A stretch of DNA of 64,000 nucleotides, taken from positions 21,623,885 through 21,687,884 of the forward strand of contig NC_083337.1 in NCBI RefSeq assembly GCF_019175385.1, read 5' to 3'. Of this stretch, positions 33,168 through 44,886 are shown one piece after another. The translations under genes and the position numbers were made by a program. Source of the DNA: Lycium barbarum (Eukaryota > Streptophyta > Magnoliopsida > Solanales > Solanaceae). The first letter of the stretch is position 1, and each line of letters starts with the position of its first letter. Below the pieces are notes generated by a model, which worked only from the letters and a program-made list of their open reading frames with translations, did no database searches and was not told the DNA's origin.

Positions 33168-34481
33168 TGATACGCTTAAATTACACCTATTAATGGTATA
33201 ACGCGGATGTTGTCAAATATAGTAACCCAACAAGGTTGGGGTCGAATCTCACAGAGAATATGGTGTGAAAAGTTTACTAAACAAGTATTATACTAATCTT
33301 GCGGTCCTGGTGTATTCCAGAAAAGGGTTTTATAGTTGATTTGGTTGGTGGACTAATTTAAAGTGACTGGAAATTTAAAGTTGTAAATATTTGGGTAAAA
33401 AGAACCAAGGTTGTGTCCCCGTCAGATAAAGTGTATGATCATGGGTCTCGATCTTGATATACTTTTAATGGACTGTTTGTATGGATGCACTTAACCTCTA
33501 TGTGAATCTAAACTATTTCCCAATAAGAAAAGATTATTTCTTTCTATGCGTTTTCCAAAGATAAGAAAGTATGCATGAAGAACGGTTAATTATGCCAAGT
33601 AAATTCCTCTTATTCCTAAGTGAATTTATTAAGCAAGGTTTAAAGCTCTGAGTCCTTGTTATTTGTTCTTACCTAACCCTATCTATTTTCCCAAATAAAC
33701 TAAAGTTTAAGGTGTGAGCTAATGTTTGCAACCACTAACTATATGATGAATACGAAGAACAAATAAACCCTAACAATCCATTATGCGTATGTCTTTCACG
33801 ATTCCCAATAACAAAACACCCATCCTTGGGTTCACAACCTTAGTAAAGGTGTTTAGCTACTCATTGCAACAAGAAAACAATAAAAGATGGAAGATTGCAT
33901 AATTGAATTATTGTATTGAACTTACGAATAAAACTTGAAAGTAATGAATGTAATTGTCTGGAAATCTTCAAAAGCAATAACGACTCAAAAGTAATTACTA
34001 CAAGTTTAAAACTCCAAATGTCTGAAAAATAAAACCTAAACAGGTATTTATACAAGTCAAAACTCGGAATAATCAATCCCAGTCTCGTTCCATCTCGGCT
34101 TGCACTTCGACGGTCGTCGACATGCTCGACGACCAACTTGACGATCTGAGTATACTTTTATCACTATGCAGGAACTCCACCGTCGAAGCACTTTTATCAT
34201 GTCGACGGTGCAAGTCAATGATCTGATGATGATATGATGAATTGTCACTTCGTAGGAACTTATCGACGAGGCAACTTGACGGGCCGTCGAGCATGTTGAT
34301 GGTCTGTCCTTATGGTTATCAGAACAGATTGTTTCTATTTCTCGTTTTTTTGCTTTCCGAGAATTCTAACTTCAAAATACATGCACAACACACAAAACAC
34401 ATCAATTAACACAAACTTTCTCAAAAACAAGCAAAACTTACATTTAAAAAGCATTAGATGTGCCAAATGCCCGGCACATCA
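33168..34481 (-). repeat. Element F 5' LTR (1314 bp)
   Basis: On the minus strand it starts TGATGTGCCGGGCATTTGGC and ends AAGCGTATCA. It has a GTCGACGG-type word cluster (34090-34320), then a TATA-like TGTATAAATACC near 34045 (minus strand). CATAC follows at 34482-34486 as a possible target duplicate, but its partner cannot be placed because the other end is lost. No splice-like blocks of the Tekay-type LTRs are seen. Confidence 0.85.
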
Positions 34482-35258
34482 CATACCTATAGATCTTCTT
34501 TGTATAGTTTGAGGAGAAGAAAGTAAAGGAAAAGTTCCAATAAGAGTTCGAGGGTATTTCAAGTCATGAATTAGTTTGAGCCATGATTATTATCTTAACA
34601 TAAATGTAACCCTACTACGAGGAATAACAATGATTGTGAGAGAACATTGTGTATGTAAGTATTTAAGAGATAGTGTGAGGGTATTGTTATATTTAATCTT
34701 GGAAAGGAATTGGAATGGATAGTTGAGGTAAAAAACCGTTAAGAGTAAGGATTTGTCGGCAATAAAAATACTATTATGGGAGTAACGATAATGAGATTGT
34801 GAGGAATCATGGGGTGTGATTAATAAACTATAAAGAAATGAAGTGGTACGTATGTGAGATTGACGAGTATGAAAAAGGATGGCCCAAATTAGCACCAAAG
34901 AAGCAAGCAAAGGAAGGTGCCATAGTTGAAAAAGAGAATTGTCTATCAGCAAGAAAGAAGAGACACTTGCAAGTTAACGGGTAGCCGTAGCAGTTGCTGA
35001 TTAGAATTACCTTAATGGAAGGAGAATGATAACCAAGTATTAGTTGTTTCCGGATTGCATACATAAGAACAGAAGGCTATAGAATTTATGGAAGAATTTA
35101 ATAAAGAGCTAAGAGAGAACGAGAAGGCTGACCAACTTATATTATAAAGATAAGGTAATCGGAGTCTAGGAGAAGGGCAATTACTTAAAGAAATCAATGA
35201 AAACGTTGTGGATTTGAAACTACAACATTCGAGGACGAATGCTTTAAGGGGGGAAGGA
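34482..35258 (+). other. Element B internal 3' remnant with polypurine tract
   Basis: Non-coding, purine-rich on the plus strand. It ends with the pre-PPT hairpin ACATTCGAGGACGAATGC (35225-35242, last base mismatched) and purine tract AAGGGGGGAAGGA (35246-35258). The short minus-strand frames over it show no known domain. Nothing identifies gag or pol of B. Confidence 0.75.
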
Positions 35259-35514
35259 TGTTACACCCTGTAGTTTTGTACATTGAAATTCGTAAGTGCT
35301 GTAATTTCAAGTATGGACTTTGGAGTTGCCTTCCAGGGTATATATATGGTTGCATGTGTTTATCCTATGGTCATGAAGGCTTAGTTCATATAGTAAGTGG
35401 TGAGAGGATTGGAGAGCAGGTGAGTTGCGGAAACTATGTTTTTTGGTCCAATTTGGAGGAAGAGTATCTTTTAGAATATGACAAGTTTTGAGGCAAAGCA
35501 AAATCCTAAAGTAA
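35259..35514 (+). repeat. Element B 3' LTR, first part
   Basis: Starts TGTTACACCCTGTAG and matches 24484 onward (ATTCGTAAGTGCTG, then TTTCAAGTATGGACTTTGG). It stops at AAAGTAA where solo LTR G is inserted and resumes at 38273. Confidence 0.92.
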
Positions 35515-36383
35515 TGTCACGACCCGACTAGGGGCCGCGACAGGCACCCGGTGCTAGCCCACCTGGGCACCCCGTTAGCGTACCTTTACGCTTACATTTA
35601 GGTGAGCCATATAATAAAACATATATTTCTATTCACCAATCATACTAGTCCCATTGGACAACAATACCTTTATATCAACATTGACAACTATGCCCATATC
35701 AATGTATATAAGCCGACGAGGCTAACAAAATGAAATCCAAAATATAGGCCGACAAGGACAAACATATCTAACCATATACACATGTCTATGAGCCTCTAAG
35801 GAGAGTATGTCATAACATATAGGCGGGACAGGACCCCGCTATGCCCATAATTATGTACACAAAAGAATAAGTACCCAAAGGCTATAGCTCCAAATGAAGT
35901 GGAGCTCTTCTATGTAGTCTCTGAGAATGTAGCTATGGATCAAGTCTGTCTCCCTGGGCACCTGCGGGCATGACGCAGTGTCCACAAACAAAAGGAAGTC
36001 AGTACGAAGAATGTACTGAGTATGTAAAGCATGATCAACATCAATATAGAAGCATAATAAGCAATATGAGAAATATCATAGGAGGGGAGATAGCAGTATC
36101 AACGTCATAAGCACTTACTTGCTTGTCATAGGGACTTTCCATTTCTAGCGCGTATTCGTGTATATACATCCATATCCGTATTCGTACTCATATCCGTAAT
36201 CATTTACATTGCGTCCATACTCGTATTCATATGAATAGTCTTATTCGTATTCATATCCGTATCATGTTCGTTTTCATACTCATATCTATATCATATACAT
36301 AACCATATCATATACATAACAATTACATAGCATGCCCAACCACGAAGGTTCGGTGTTTTATACATACGCATATCATACACATA

Positions 36384-36508
36384 CCTGGCCCTACCAAGGC
36401 TTCAGGGTTACATCTACTTGGCCCTACCAAGGCTTCAGGGTTACATCTACCTGGCCCTACCAAGGCTTCAGGGTTACATCTACCTGGCCCTACCAAGGCT
36501 TCAGGGTT
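36384..36508 (-). repeat. 33-bp tandem repeats in solo LTR G
   Basis: Four units, each beginning CCTGGCCCTACCAAGGCTTC. Units are nearly identical, with the last one diverging. The repeated peptide seen on the plus strand is only a translation of the array. A related two- to three-unit tract lies in H's LTR at 57720-57811. Confidence 0.9.
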
Positions 36509-36604
36509 GTCCGTACCATCTACAGAGGTGCGCGCGCGTTACGTAAATAGATACATATCCTACCCGGCCTCATAAGCTCGGGGTTGCATAATAATCATAC
36601 ATAG

Positions 36605-36608
<4 letters not shown>

Positions 36609-36684
<76 letters not shown>

Positions 36685-36832
36685 GCTCATAAGCATCTTA
36701 TTATTATCATCACTATCATCATCGTCATCGTCATCGTTCTCGTCATCGCTATTACCATTATAGTCGTCATCAATATCATTATCACTATTATCGTCATTCA
36801 TTACATCTATTCTTATAGGATTACTCGTCATA
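36609..36832. repeat. TA microsatellite followed by CATCGT-type trinucleotide tract
   Basis: About 72 bp of pure TA (36609-36680), then a degenerate ATC/GTC-rich stretch to about 36800. It lies in G's LTR between the mini-exon zone and the tandem repeats. No coding meaning. Confidence 0.9.
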
Positions 36833-38272
36833 TGAGGAACTTAGTACAATCGTAATACATATCGAGCATCATGAGCTCAATAGCTCGAAAGATAGAATTA
36901 TTTGAAGAATATCATAATCTCATAGAAGGTTTAGATGATTGGCCAAAGAACCATGCCTTATGAAAGAAGGGTTAGCCTTACATACCTTTCCGTTCAACTA
37001 TTTACCACTTTCACATTCTCCTCCGCAGCTCACGTTTCTACCTTCATTAAAGTCATACTATCATTAGAATCGATAGCTAGCATACACGACTAAAACTAGA
37101 GAAAATCGGACAGCATCTCCTTTATTTATACGACATTCCTATATACCGTATATCAACTCCCAAACGTCAATAATACATTCACAATATCATAACAATAGTC
37201 TTTATTCATCCACAATATCCACATTTCTCGCTTTGCTTCCATTCACCCACATCCATGGTCATAACACACGACTACATTGATTCACATACGTTGCCTATCC
37301 CATGTCCTCAACATCTTTTGTAACATATTTATATCACAACACATCAAGAATCATGACTCAATTCAAACTATTACTCAAAATGGCACTATTCCATATTCAT
37401 GACCCATTTTTATATATCCATCTACAATCTAAGTATTTCAACTCTCTAATACCTTAAACAACATAGAAATACCATAAATCTTACCTTAGATGTTGTAGGA
37501 ACAAGCCTTGGTTGGTAATACTTCACTTGAGCAAAAACCCAAGTTCATCTCCAATGAGATTTCTTGACTTGAATGATCTTTAATGGGTTTTCTTGCACTT
37601 GATTCACTTAGTTTATGTTGTTGATCACTAATACCTCTTGAATTCTTGTGGAATAAATGTAGAGAGATGTTTTAGAGAGAAGGGGTGTGATATGGAAAAT
37701 GAAATGAAATGAACTTGTATCCCTCATTTAATAAACCAAACCTGTCCCCGACCAGATATACGGACCAACATACGGTCCGTACATTTTATACGGGCCAACA
37801 TACGGTCCGTACATTTTATATGGGCCGTATGTTTGGTCCAGAGAAGTATGTCATTCTGGGCTGATTATACGGTTCCAACATATGGACCGTATAATTTATA
37901 CGGCCAGTATGTTTGGCCGTATAATTTCCAGTGTTCCGAAGTCCGTTTTTGTCGACTCGTTTGATCTCCAATACTTATAGAACCTTCTTAGCACTTGCTT
38001 GACACCTCAATACCAATCTAAGGGACGTTATCACTCTTCTCCAAGATAATCATTAAATCCTCGTTAACTCGTTACTCGTAATCCATTTCCGTTACCTATC
38101 GTATGCCTTGCCTTCTCTTGGCAACTTCCTTCCCCTATCTCAAACATCTTTGAAATCTTAACTAGGGTCATCGAATGTCGTGTCTTACTTATTGAAATAA
38201 CATATGCTCGTGCTCTTCACTAGTCTATTCACTTGTGCGTCAACGGAAAATTTTCCGAGGCGTAACAAGTAA

Positions 38273-39672
38273 AGTGCACAAAGTCTAGTTTCCAACGCAA
38301 CAAACCGCTCATCGGTACGACATTGGAGTAAGGAGATATGGACGTTACAAGTCGGGCTGGCAGGCTAAAATTTGGTCTGCGTGAATGGGCCACCACTAGG
38401 CACTAACGCGCAGAAGGAGGGCAGCAAACTCAGGGTGAATACGCCACTTCTAGGCGGGAACGCGCTGAGCAATTTTTAGGTCAATGCAACCCGACACTGG
38501 AATCTTATAAAAAGGGATTTACCCCTTTATTTTCTTCAAACCACCCCTGAAAAACACCCTAATCGTCTAGAAATTTTCTCCAACTTCCACATATCAAATT
38601 TTAACGCAAATTGAGTATAATCCCCGGATTCTGGTCCAGACAACGTATAGTTGCGATTACAAAATCATATGGCAACGAGACTTGGCTCAAGTTCAAGGAG
38701 GAAAGTGAAGATATTGCGGTTATAGTTGGATTAAGGTATGAATCCCTCCCTATTAACATTGATTTCAGTTTATTGATGAAGATAAAACTACTAAACAGTC
38801 GTATAACAAGTTGTTAGTTGAGGAATTTGGAAAAATATCGTGTGGGATGATTTATGGAGCATAATGGTGTTGGTAATGCTGTTGCAGATGTTGGTATTAT
38901 TGTTGTTCTTGTTGGTTGTTAAATTGTGATTTCGGGCTAGACATATAAACAGGGGAGATGCTGCCTGAATTTCGGTAGATTCTAAATGGAATTAAATTAA
39001 GGATTTGGGATGGGCGTATGACTTTGAGCCTAACCATAGTATGAATGGTTTATATGTAGATTTACGAGCCTGGAAGGATAAACGTTGAATCGCCAAGGAG
39101 ACCAAAAGGTATGTTAAGGCTAGTCCCTTTCTTTGTAAAGGCATGATTCCTATATTATGACTCTATACATGTGTTCCAAAACATCATTGTCCCAAAAAGC
39201 TAGAAGTTCCTGGTTCTCAAGGTTTTTGTGATGATAAAGATAAGATGTTTTCTATGATGACCATGTGACAATGATGACTGCTCTCTTGTGAACTCATACA
39301 TATTTTCCATGATGTCCCTTTTTTTCTACAAGCTAGAGATTCATAATTCGTAAAGTTTCTTATGACGTTAAAGAAGATTATGTTTTCATGATGATAATGA
39401 TGATGATGATTCCATTTCTAGCAGTTTCAAATTTTATGATTTTAATGCTATTAAATGCCAAAACCTATGGATTTGATGCTAATACGAGAGTCTTGAGCTT
39501 ATTTCATGATTCCCTTGATTTTACTCTTTGTTGTTGATCTCACCTTATAATCATTGTTCCTTAAAGGTGAGACATAGAGATGATGATTGTTCCATAATAT
39601 AATCGGAGGTTACCGACCTTACGTCACTCCAATAAAGTGGTAAGGTTTATTTGAGCTCTCATGCATGCTGCG

Positions 39673-39760
<88 letters not shown>

Positions 39761-40468
39761 GGCTGCACGTTCTGCAGCACTATTATGACATATGTATATG
39801 AGAAATGTTTCTTTTGAAAGCTAAGCATGCATGATATCTGCTTATGAGGCAATCAGATGTACATGCTCTCTCTTTATCTCATTTTATGTTCCATACTTCT
39901 TGTTATGTAGTTATTCGTGTCTTACATACTTAGTACACTGTTCGTACTGACGTCCTTTCTTGTGGATGCTGCATTCATGCCCGCAGGATCAGGTAGCCAG
40001 CCAGAGAATCCAGACCAGTAGGTTCTCCCCTCAGCCGCAGTCGGTGCGCTCCATTGGTCAGGAGCTACAACCCTTTTTGGTATGCTATTTTGCTATGTAG
40101 ATATGTGGGTATGGTAGGTCCTTGACCCGTCTTTGCTACAGTTTATGTTCCATAGAGGTCTGTAGACAATGGTGTATAGTGGGAACGTCATATCGTTTTG
40201 TGGTCCCTCATTCTATGTACAGTCCATGTAGTGGCCATGTCGGACTGTGTTGTCATTCTTTGTATACATGCCTATATATATCCGTGTGTATAATTTATTA
40301 GTTTTCGAGGTAGAGTTTATTGCATAAATCCTACAGTAGAAGCTATCACTCAGATATAAGTTAGAAATAGGCCACCAGGTTACTCAGCATAAGGCAAGTA
40401 CGAGTGTTGGGGTACTTGGTCAGTAGTGATCGGGCACTCGTCACGGCCCATTGGTTTGGGTCGTGACA
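38273..40468 (+). repeat. Element B 3' LTR, second part
   Basis: Continues the LTR after G. Holds the word cluster (38370-38470), TATAAAAAG (38506-38514), a 49-nt candidate mini-exon 39060-39108 ending AAAAG|GTATGTTAAGG, a TA then GA microsatellite (39674-39757), CTGAC 39947-39951 and an acceptor-like CCCGCAG ending 39986. Ends TTTGGGTCGTGACA. It differs from the 5' LTR at many positions, so B is clearly older than TE1. Confidence 0.9.
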
Positions 40469-40473
40469 CAGGG

Positions 40474-41523
40474 CATCTAGGAATTGGTTACCTTTCTTGA
40501 TCTAAATCGTGCTGTAGAGCCAAGTCTTAGGAGATTTGAGGTAAACTTACGCTTCCGTATTTGTGCACAGCTATGCCGGTGAGTAGGAAGACTGTAGCTA
40601 ACCAGAGAGGTGATACAACAGCTGGTGAGAGGAGCACTCGGGCACACCCGACAGTTGAGGCCTAGCCTGAGGGCCAGGGTGAGACCCTATCCCAGCCATC
40701 ATTGACTACTCCACCGCTCGAGGAGCTCTCGAGGGAGACACTACCTCCAATACCCCCTCCCGCATCGACAGATCAGGATCTTAGGAGGGCGGTGCACTTA
40801 TTGACCCAAATTGTGATGACACAGAGATAGCTGAGAACACCTGCTGGAGCAGTGACCGCTGATGGGTCCCACAGTTTAAGGGTTTATAAGTTTTTAGCAC
40901 TTGACCCTCTAGAGCACTTAGGGGTTAAGCGGGATGAGGATCCGCAGAACTTTGTAGATAAGCTTCAGCGTATTTTCAGGGTCATGCATGCTACCGAGAT
41001 CGAGGTAGCAGAGTTAGCAGGTTTTAGGCTTCGTGATATAGTGGTCTTATAGTATGAGAGGTGGGAGCATGCCAGAGGTACAGAAGCACCTCCCATGCGT
41101 GGGTCTGAGTTTTTAGAGGCCTTTCTTGATCATTATTTACCGTTGGAGATACGAGAGGCGAGGGTAGACCAGTTTTTGACTGTCTAGCAAGGTATTTCTA
41201 GCGTTCGAGATTATTGCCTCCAATTTGATTCCCTGGCCAGATATGCTTCATCCTTCTTTGATTCTTCAAGGGCGAGGATTCACAGGTTCATAGCGGGTTT
41301 GCACCTCGACTATGTTGAGGCTTGTACCACCGTGGCGGTGAGTGATAATATGGACCTTGCTCATATCCAGGCATTCGCACAGAACTGCGAGGATAGTAAA
41401 CGTCAGCGGCGGGTGGCTGAGAGCATGGAACGGGAGTATCATAAGAGGGCTAGGACTACTGGTCAGCAGTGTAAGAGTAGGGGGTTTCAGACCCCAACAC
41501 CAGGGTAGGCCATTTAGGCCACC
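40474..41523 (+). pseudogene. Element A gag, N-terminal and capsid part
   Basis: After a short leader, the frame opens at 40573 with MPVSRKTVANQRG and stays in one frame to about 41510 despite four or more stops (for example in EA*PEG near 40663 and at 41050). The capsid domain is readable: LGVKRDEDPQNFVDKLQRIF, then AELAGFRLRDIV, YERWEHARG, FLDHYLPLEIREARVDQF, YCLQFDSLARYAS and RIHRFIAGLH. This is the retrotransposon gag domain of Tekay-like elements. Solo LTR I interrupts it at 41528. Confidence 0.85.
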
Positions 41524-41528
41524 ATAAG

Positions 41529-44500
41529 TGTCAAGACCCGACTAGGGGCCGTGACGAGTACCCGATACTTGTACCGAGCACCCCTTATCTATCATATTAC
41601 CTTTACCTCATGGCAAGCCGTGTAAACAGAGCCATATGTTTTTTCCTTTCTGAACATTAACATTAGCAGCGTCACCATAAACAGAAGTAGTAAGCTTTCC
41701 GCTATCGCGTTATACCGGGACGCGAACAATTCAAAATACAACACATCTAACTGTACATAGCTGACTGTGCATATCTGTCTACGAGCCTCTAGACATAGTA
41801 CACTTATACATAGAAAGGGCCGAGTACTGTCGTGCCCGAATGTACATACACAAAATAGTACCGCTGGAGTGAGGCTCCGAAACAACTGGAGCGCTGTCAA
41901 GTGTGGCTGGTAGAACTTCTAAGGATCACGTCCACCTGTCTGCTGACCTGCGCGGCATGAAACGCAGCGTCCACAAGAAGGGACGTCAGTACGAATAGTG
42001 TACCGAGTATGTAAGGAATAAAAAATAATATAAGCAGTAACATATAGTACGATTAACAATATCATGGAGTCATAGGACATATAACGGGGCAGGAAAGTAA
42101 CCTGTACGTGGGAAGGCCTCTGTTTCAGGCCGGCTATCATGTAGGATTGTCCTTTTCTCTTTGAGACATTTCTTTCTCGTAGACACAGAAAATAGGATTT
42201 ATATCGTGTCATATTTTATCATATTATGTGCTGCTCTATCATAGCGTGTCGTATCACGTCATATCGTAGCATGTCATATCATTGTATATCTTGGCATAGC
42301 GTATCATGTCATAGCATTGCCCCTTTTTCAGGACACGGTGTCCCTTATTCTCGTATACAGAAAATAGTACAATTCAGTAAACGGTATCTTTTACTCACAT
42401 TTACAGACGCTGAATACATCGGCTCTCCCAACCCCCCTCCCCAACGGTGTCCCAACACATCATATCATATATATCATACATCATGTATATACAGACGCCG
42501 CGTACGGCTCTCCCATATCCCGCGTCCGGGCATCCCGCGTCCAGGATGAAATCCAGCTGAATCAGGTGGTGATATAACAGTGGCCCTTCCCCTTTCCCCA
42601 TATACATATACGTGTACATTTACTTCTCTATTATACATATACATGTCTTATATACAAATACTTGTCCTATGTACATATACATGTCCATACACAAATCCCT
42701 GTATCATATAACCAGCATGCACGGGAGTCCAAAGAAAGTTACGTCTATCGGAGTGATATAAAGTCGGTAACCTCCGATTACATTATAGAATACTCGTGAT
42801 CGCTTTGTCTCACCTTGAAGGAACGATTATTTTAAGGTGAGACTATCAACGGAGAATAATATTAAAGTAAACATAGAATGAAATCGTGGGCATCATGGAT
42901 GACAGTTCATAGACTTTGAAATCTTTAGAAAATAAAGTCATAGCTAGGAAATATAAATAGGATTCAAAAACTAGTTTATCATTTTCATGTTTACATAAGA
43001 TACTTAGCTTAGTCATCTTAGTCATAGAGTCGTTCCGGTAGTACGTATCATAGGCATATCCTCTTATCTAACATCATTGTTATCATTATCGTCATGCAAG
43101 TTCCCTCGTTAGAGGAGTCATAGTACTTATCATTTGGTAACGAAATCGGGATCAAAGGTTCCCTTTGGATTCACTTCAAGTAAGTCAAGCAAGACTGTAA
43201 GGAAAATCTGAGAGTAACGGGCCCACCTCGGGCCGGATGGGGTGGCGTATATGATTTACATATGTTACGTGTCATGTCATTACTTGTGAGGGTTCTAGGG
43301 TAATCGGGTCCCACTTATGCAAGTTCTAAGGGTTTATGAGGTCTTTCTATCATTTGCACACTTTCTAGTTCAATTCTATTAAACAAAAAGTGGAAAACTT
43401 TAGGTGCGGATTCCGAGAACTAGGGTTCCCCGAGGCTCGTACCCGACTTATTACATCTAAGACATGCCATAGAAAGAAGGGTGAAGCCTTACATACCTCT
43501 TTCCGCTCCTTTTGCTACTCCAAATTCACGTTGCAATCTCGTCAAAATCTTCAATTTGGTCATGTTTACCAAAACTCTTATTAGGATACTTAGAGTTAGA
43601 ATCTTAAGGAAACACTTGGCTACCGAAATTTCGGCAGCATTTCCTCTGTAAATACACCATCCTCGACATTCAACATAGCCAAATCCTCATCAACCACAAT
43701 CCGGAAATTCAAACCCGGCCAAACTATTAACATAATTCAACAACTACACTAGCGATTCACATATTTCATTCAATACACATGATCTTAATTTACCACTTTC
43801 TTCAAAACCTTCCGACTTCAATGAACACAATAACAACCTTATAGTATACATTCCAACGACATCATACCAATATCACTACATGCTATCCATGCAAGAACAT
43901 TATTTTTTTCAATTCACACAACCTCCCAATTACCAAGACTTCATCAAACTTATCAAGTCTCTAGTTGCGATATAATATCTACAACACAACAACTAAGATA
44001 TTAATTACAACATGCTCATTATTCCTCAACAATTCAACACACATACATGGTTACATATTCCATATATAAGGCCACATATGCCATGCACACACACACGGCT
44101 CCAACACGTATACACCACTACAATCTCTCCAAACTCACTCAACTTCCATTATCAATATAGTATTCACAACAACAACAACCAAACACTAGACAAAATAATT
44201 GAAATATGATGCCTACACATATACATATATGCACGGCCATATACTATATTTCTCTCCTTCATGAATTTCATCTATTTTAGCATACTACAACACATATAAA
44301 CCATGTATAACACATAAAACAAGATTAGAATTCACCTTTCTTCTTCAACTTCTCACTTGACTACAACTTGGTAACTTGAATGATTGTGAATCTTTCTTGC
44401 TCCAACAACAACTCCACCTTGTTAAGCACCCTTTACTTGGTGGAAAGTGATTTTTAAGAGAATTTTTGCAATTCTTTCTTAGGAAATCCTCTATGGCCGA

Positions 44501-44881
44501 ATAGCCTTGAGGTTTTTCTCCTTCTTTGTTTTGTTATTCTTTTCTTGAAAGTTCTAGAGGTTATGTGATAAAGATGACTTAGTCATCTTATTTATTGACC
44601 AAATTTTGTTCAATGTGGGCTTGGACCCTATGCATGGCCGGTTGGGCCTTCCATTTCCTTAAAAAAATATGTCAAGCCCACTTTATATTCTTAGCTAGTT
44701 CTTGTAATTTATGGAAACAATTTTTCCAACTTCCAAATTTTCCCTTCGTCGTTCTCCATATTTCCACTTCTAGACTTTTCATAAGCAACTCATGTGCCAA
44801 ACAAAATAAAATATTGCCTTGCTTGTTGTTTTCCCGCGATTGTCTTGAATTATCCGATTGCATAAAATGCGGGATATAACA
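41529..44881 (-). mobile_element. Solo LTR I in element A's gag (3353 bp)
   Basis: Plus orientation runs TGTCAAGACCCGACT...GCGGGATATAACA with a perfect target duplication ATAAG (41524-41528, 44882-44886). No interior. The minus-strand start TGTTATATCCCGCATTTTATG is distantly like the TE1 LTR, including a shared GGAAGGCCCAACC-type stretch. Minus-strand landmarks: donor-like boundary 44336/44335, 52-nt candidate mini-exon 43497-43548, acceptor-like boundary at 41948 with CTGAC at 41985-41989. Confidence 0.92.
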
Positions 44882-44886
44882 ATAAG

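Larger units (their letters stand above)
27541..34481 (-). mobile_element. Element F: Athila-like gypsy element, 3' LTR missing
   Basis: Reads right to left: 5' LTR (34481-33168), primer site, gag, protease, RT, RNase H, integrase and a tail with TTGGGTTGCCTCCCAAGAAG (rightward reading, about 27563-27582) that is typical of the 3' noncoding end of Athila-like elements. The 3' LTR and polypurine tract are absent, apparently lost in a deletion that joined the tail to the E-type LTR fragment. Coding parts are readable but interrupted by stops and frameshifts. Lineage is assigned from the gag and the FMDDF reverse transcriptase motif. Confidence 0.88.
35515..38267 (-). mobile_element. Solo LTR G in element B's 3' LTR (2753 bp)
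   Basis: Runs TGTCACGACCCGACT...CGAGGCGTAACA in plus orientation with a perfect target duplication AGTAA (35510-35514, 38268-38272). There is no interior, so it arose by recombination between the two LTRs of a full element. It is the same family as element H's LTR. Minus-strand landmarks: TACGGTCCGTAC word cluster (37745-37945), donor-like boundary at 37485/37484, 52-nt candidate mini-exon 36986-37037, acceptor-like boundary at 35962 with CTGAC at 35998-36002. Confidence 0.93.
24484..40468 (+). mobile_element. Element B: gypsy element inserted in A's leader
   Basis: LTRs are 24484-27063 and 35259-40468 (the latter split by solo LTR G). Flanks are CAAGG (24479-24483) and CAGGG (40469-40473), a target duplication with one mismatch, and A's leader is contiguous once B is removed. 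The interior keeps only 93 bp of leader (27064-27155) and 777 bp before the 3' LTR (34482-35258). Between them lie an E-type LTR fragment and Athila-like element F. No gag or pol of B itself is visible, so it was either non-autonomous or lost its genes by deletion. Confidence 0.88.

Noticed and set aside
27541..34481. An env-like gene in the Athila-type element
   Set aside because: No open frame or membrane-type segment was found between the integrase end (27618) and the tail; the stretch is too short.
34482..34486. CATAC as target duplication of Athila element F with CATAC at 27145-27149
   Set aside because: Six further bases and an unrelated LTR fragment separate the left copy from F, and the right flank does not continue B's leader, so the match is probably chance.
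36384..36508. CRISPR-like spacing of repeats
   Set aside because: Units are directly tandem without unique spacers, in plant LTR DNA.
36332..36550. Frame with a repeated TWPYQGFRVTS peptide
   Set aside because: It is the 33-bp tandem repeat of solo LTR G, read against the LTR's orientation.
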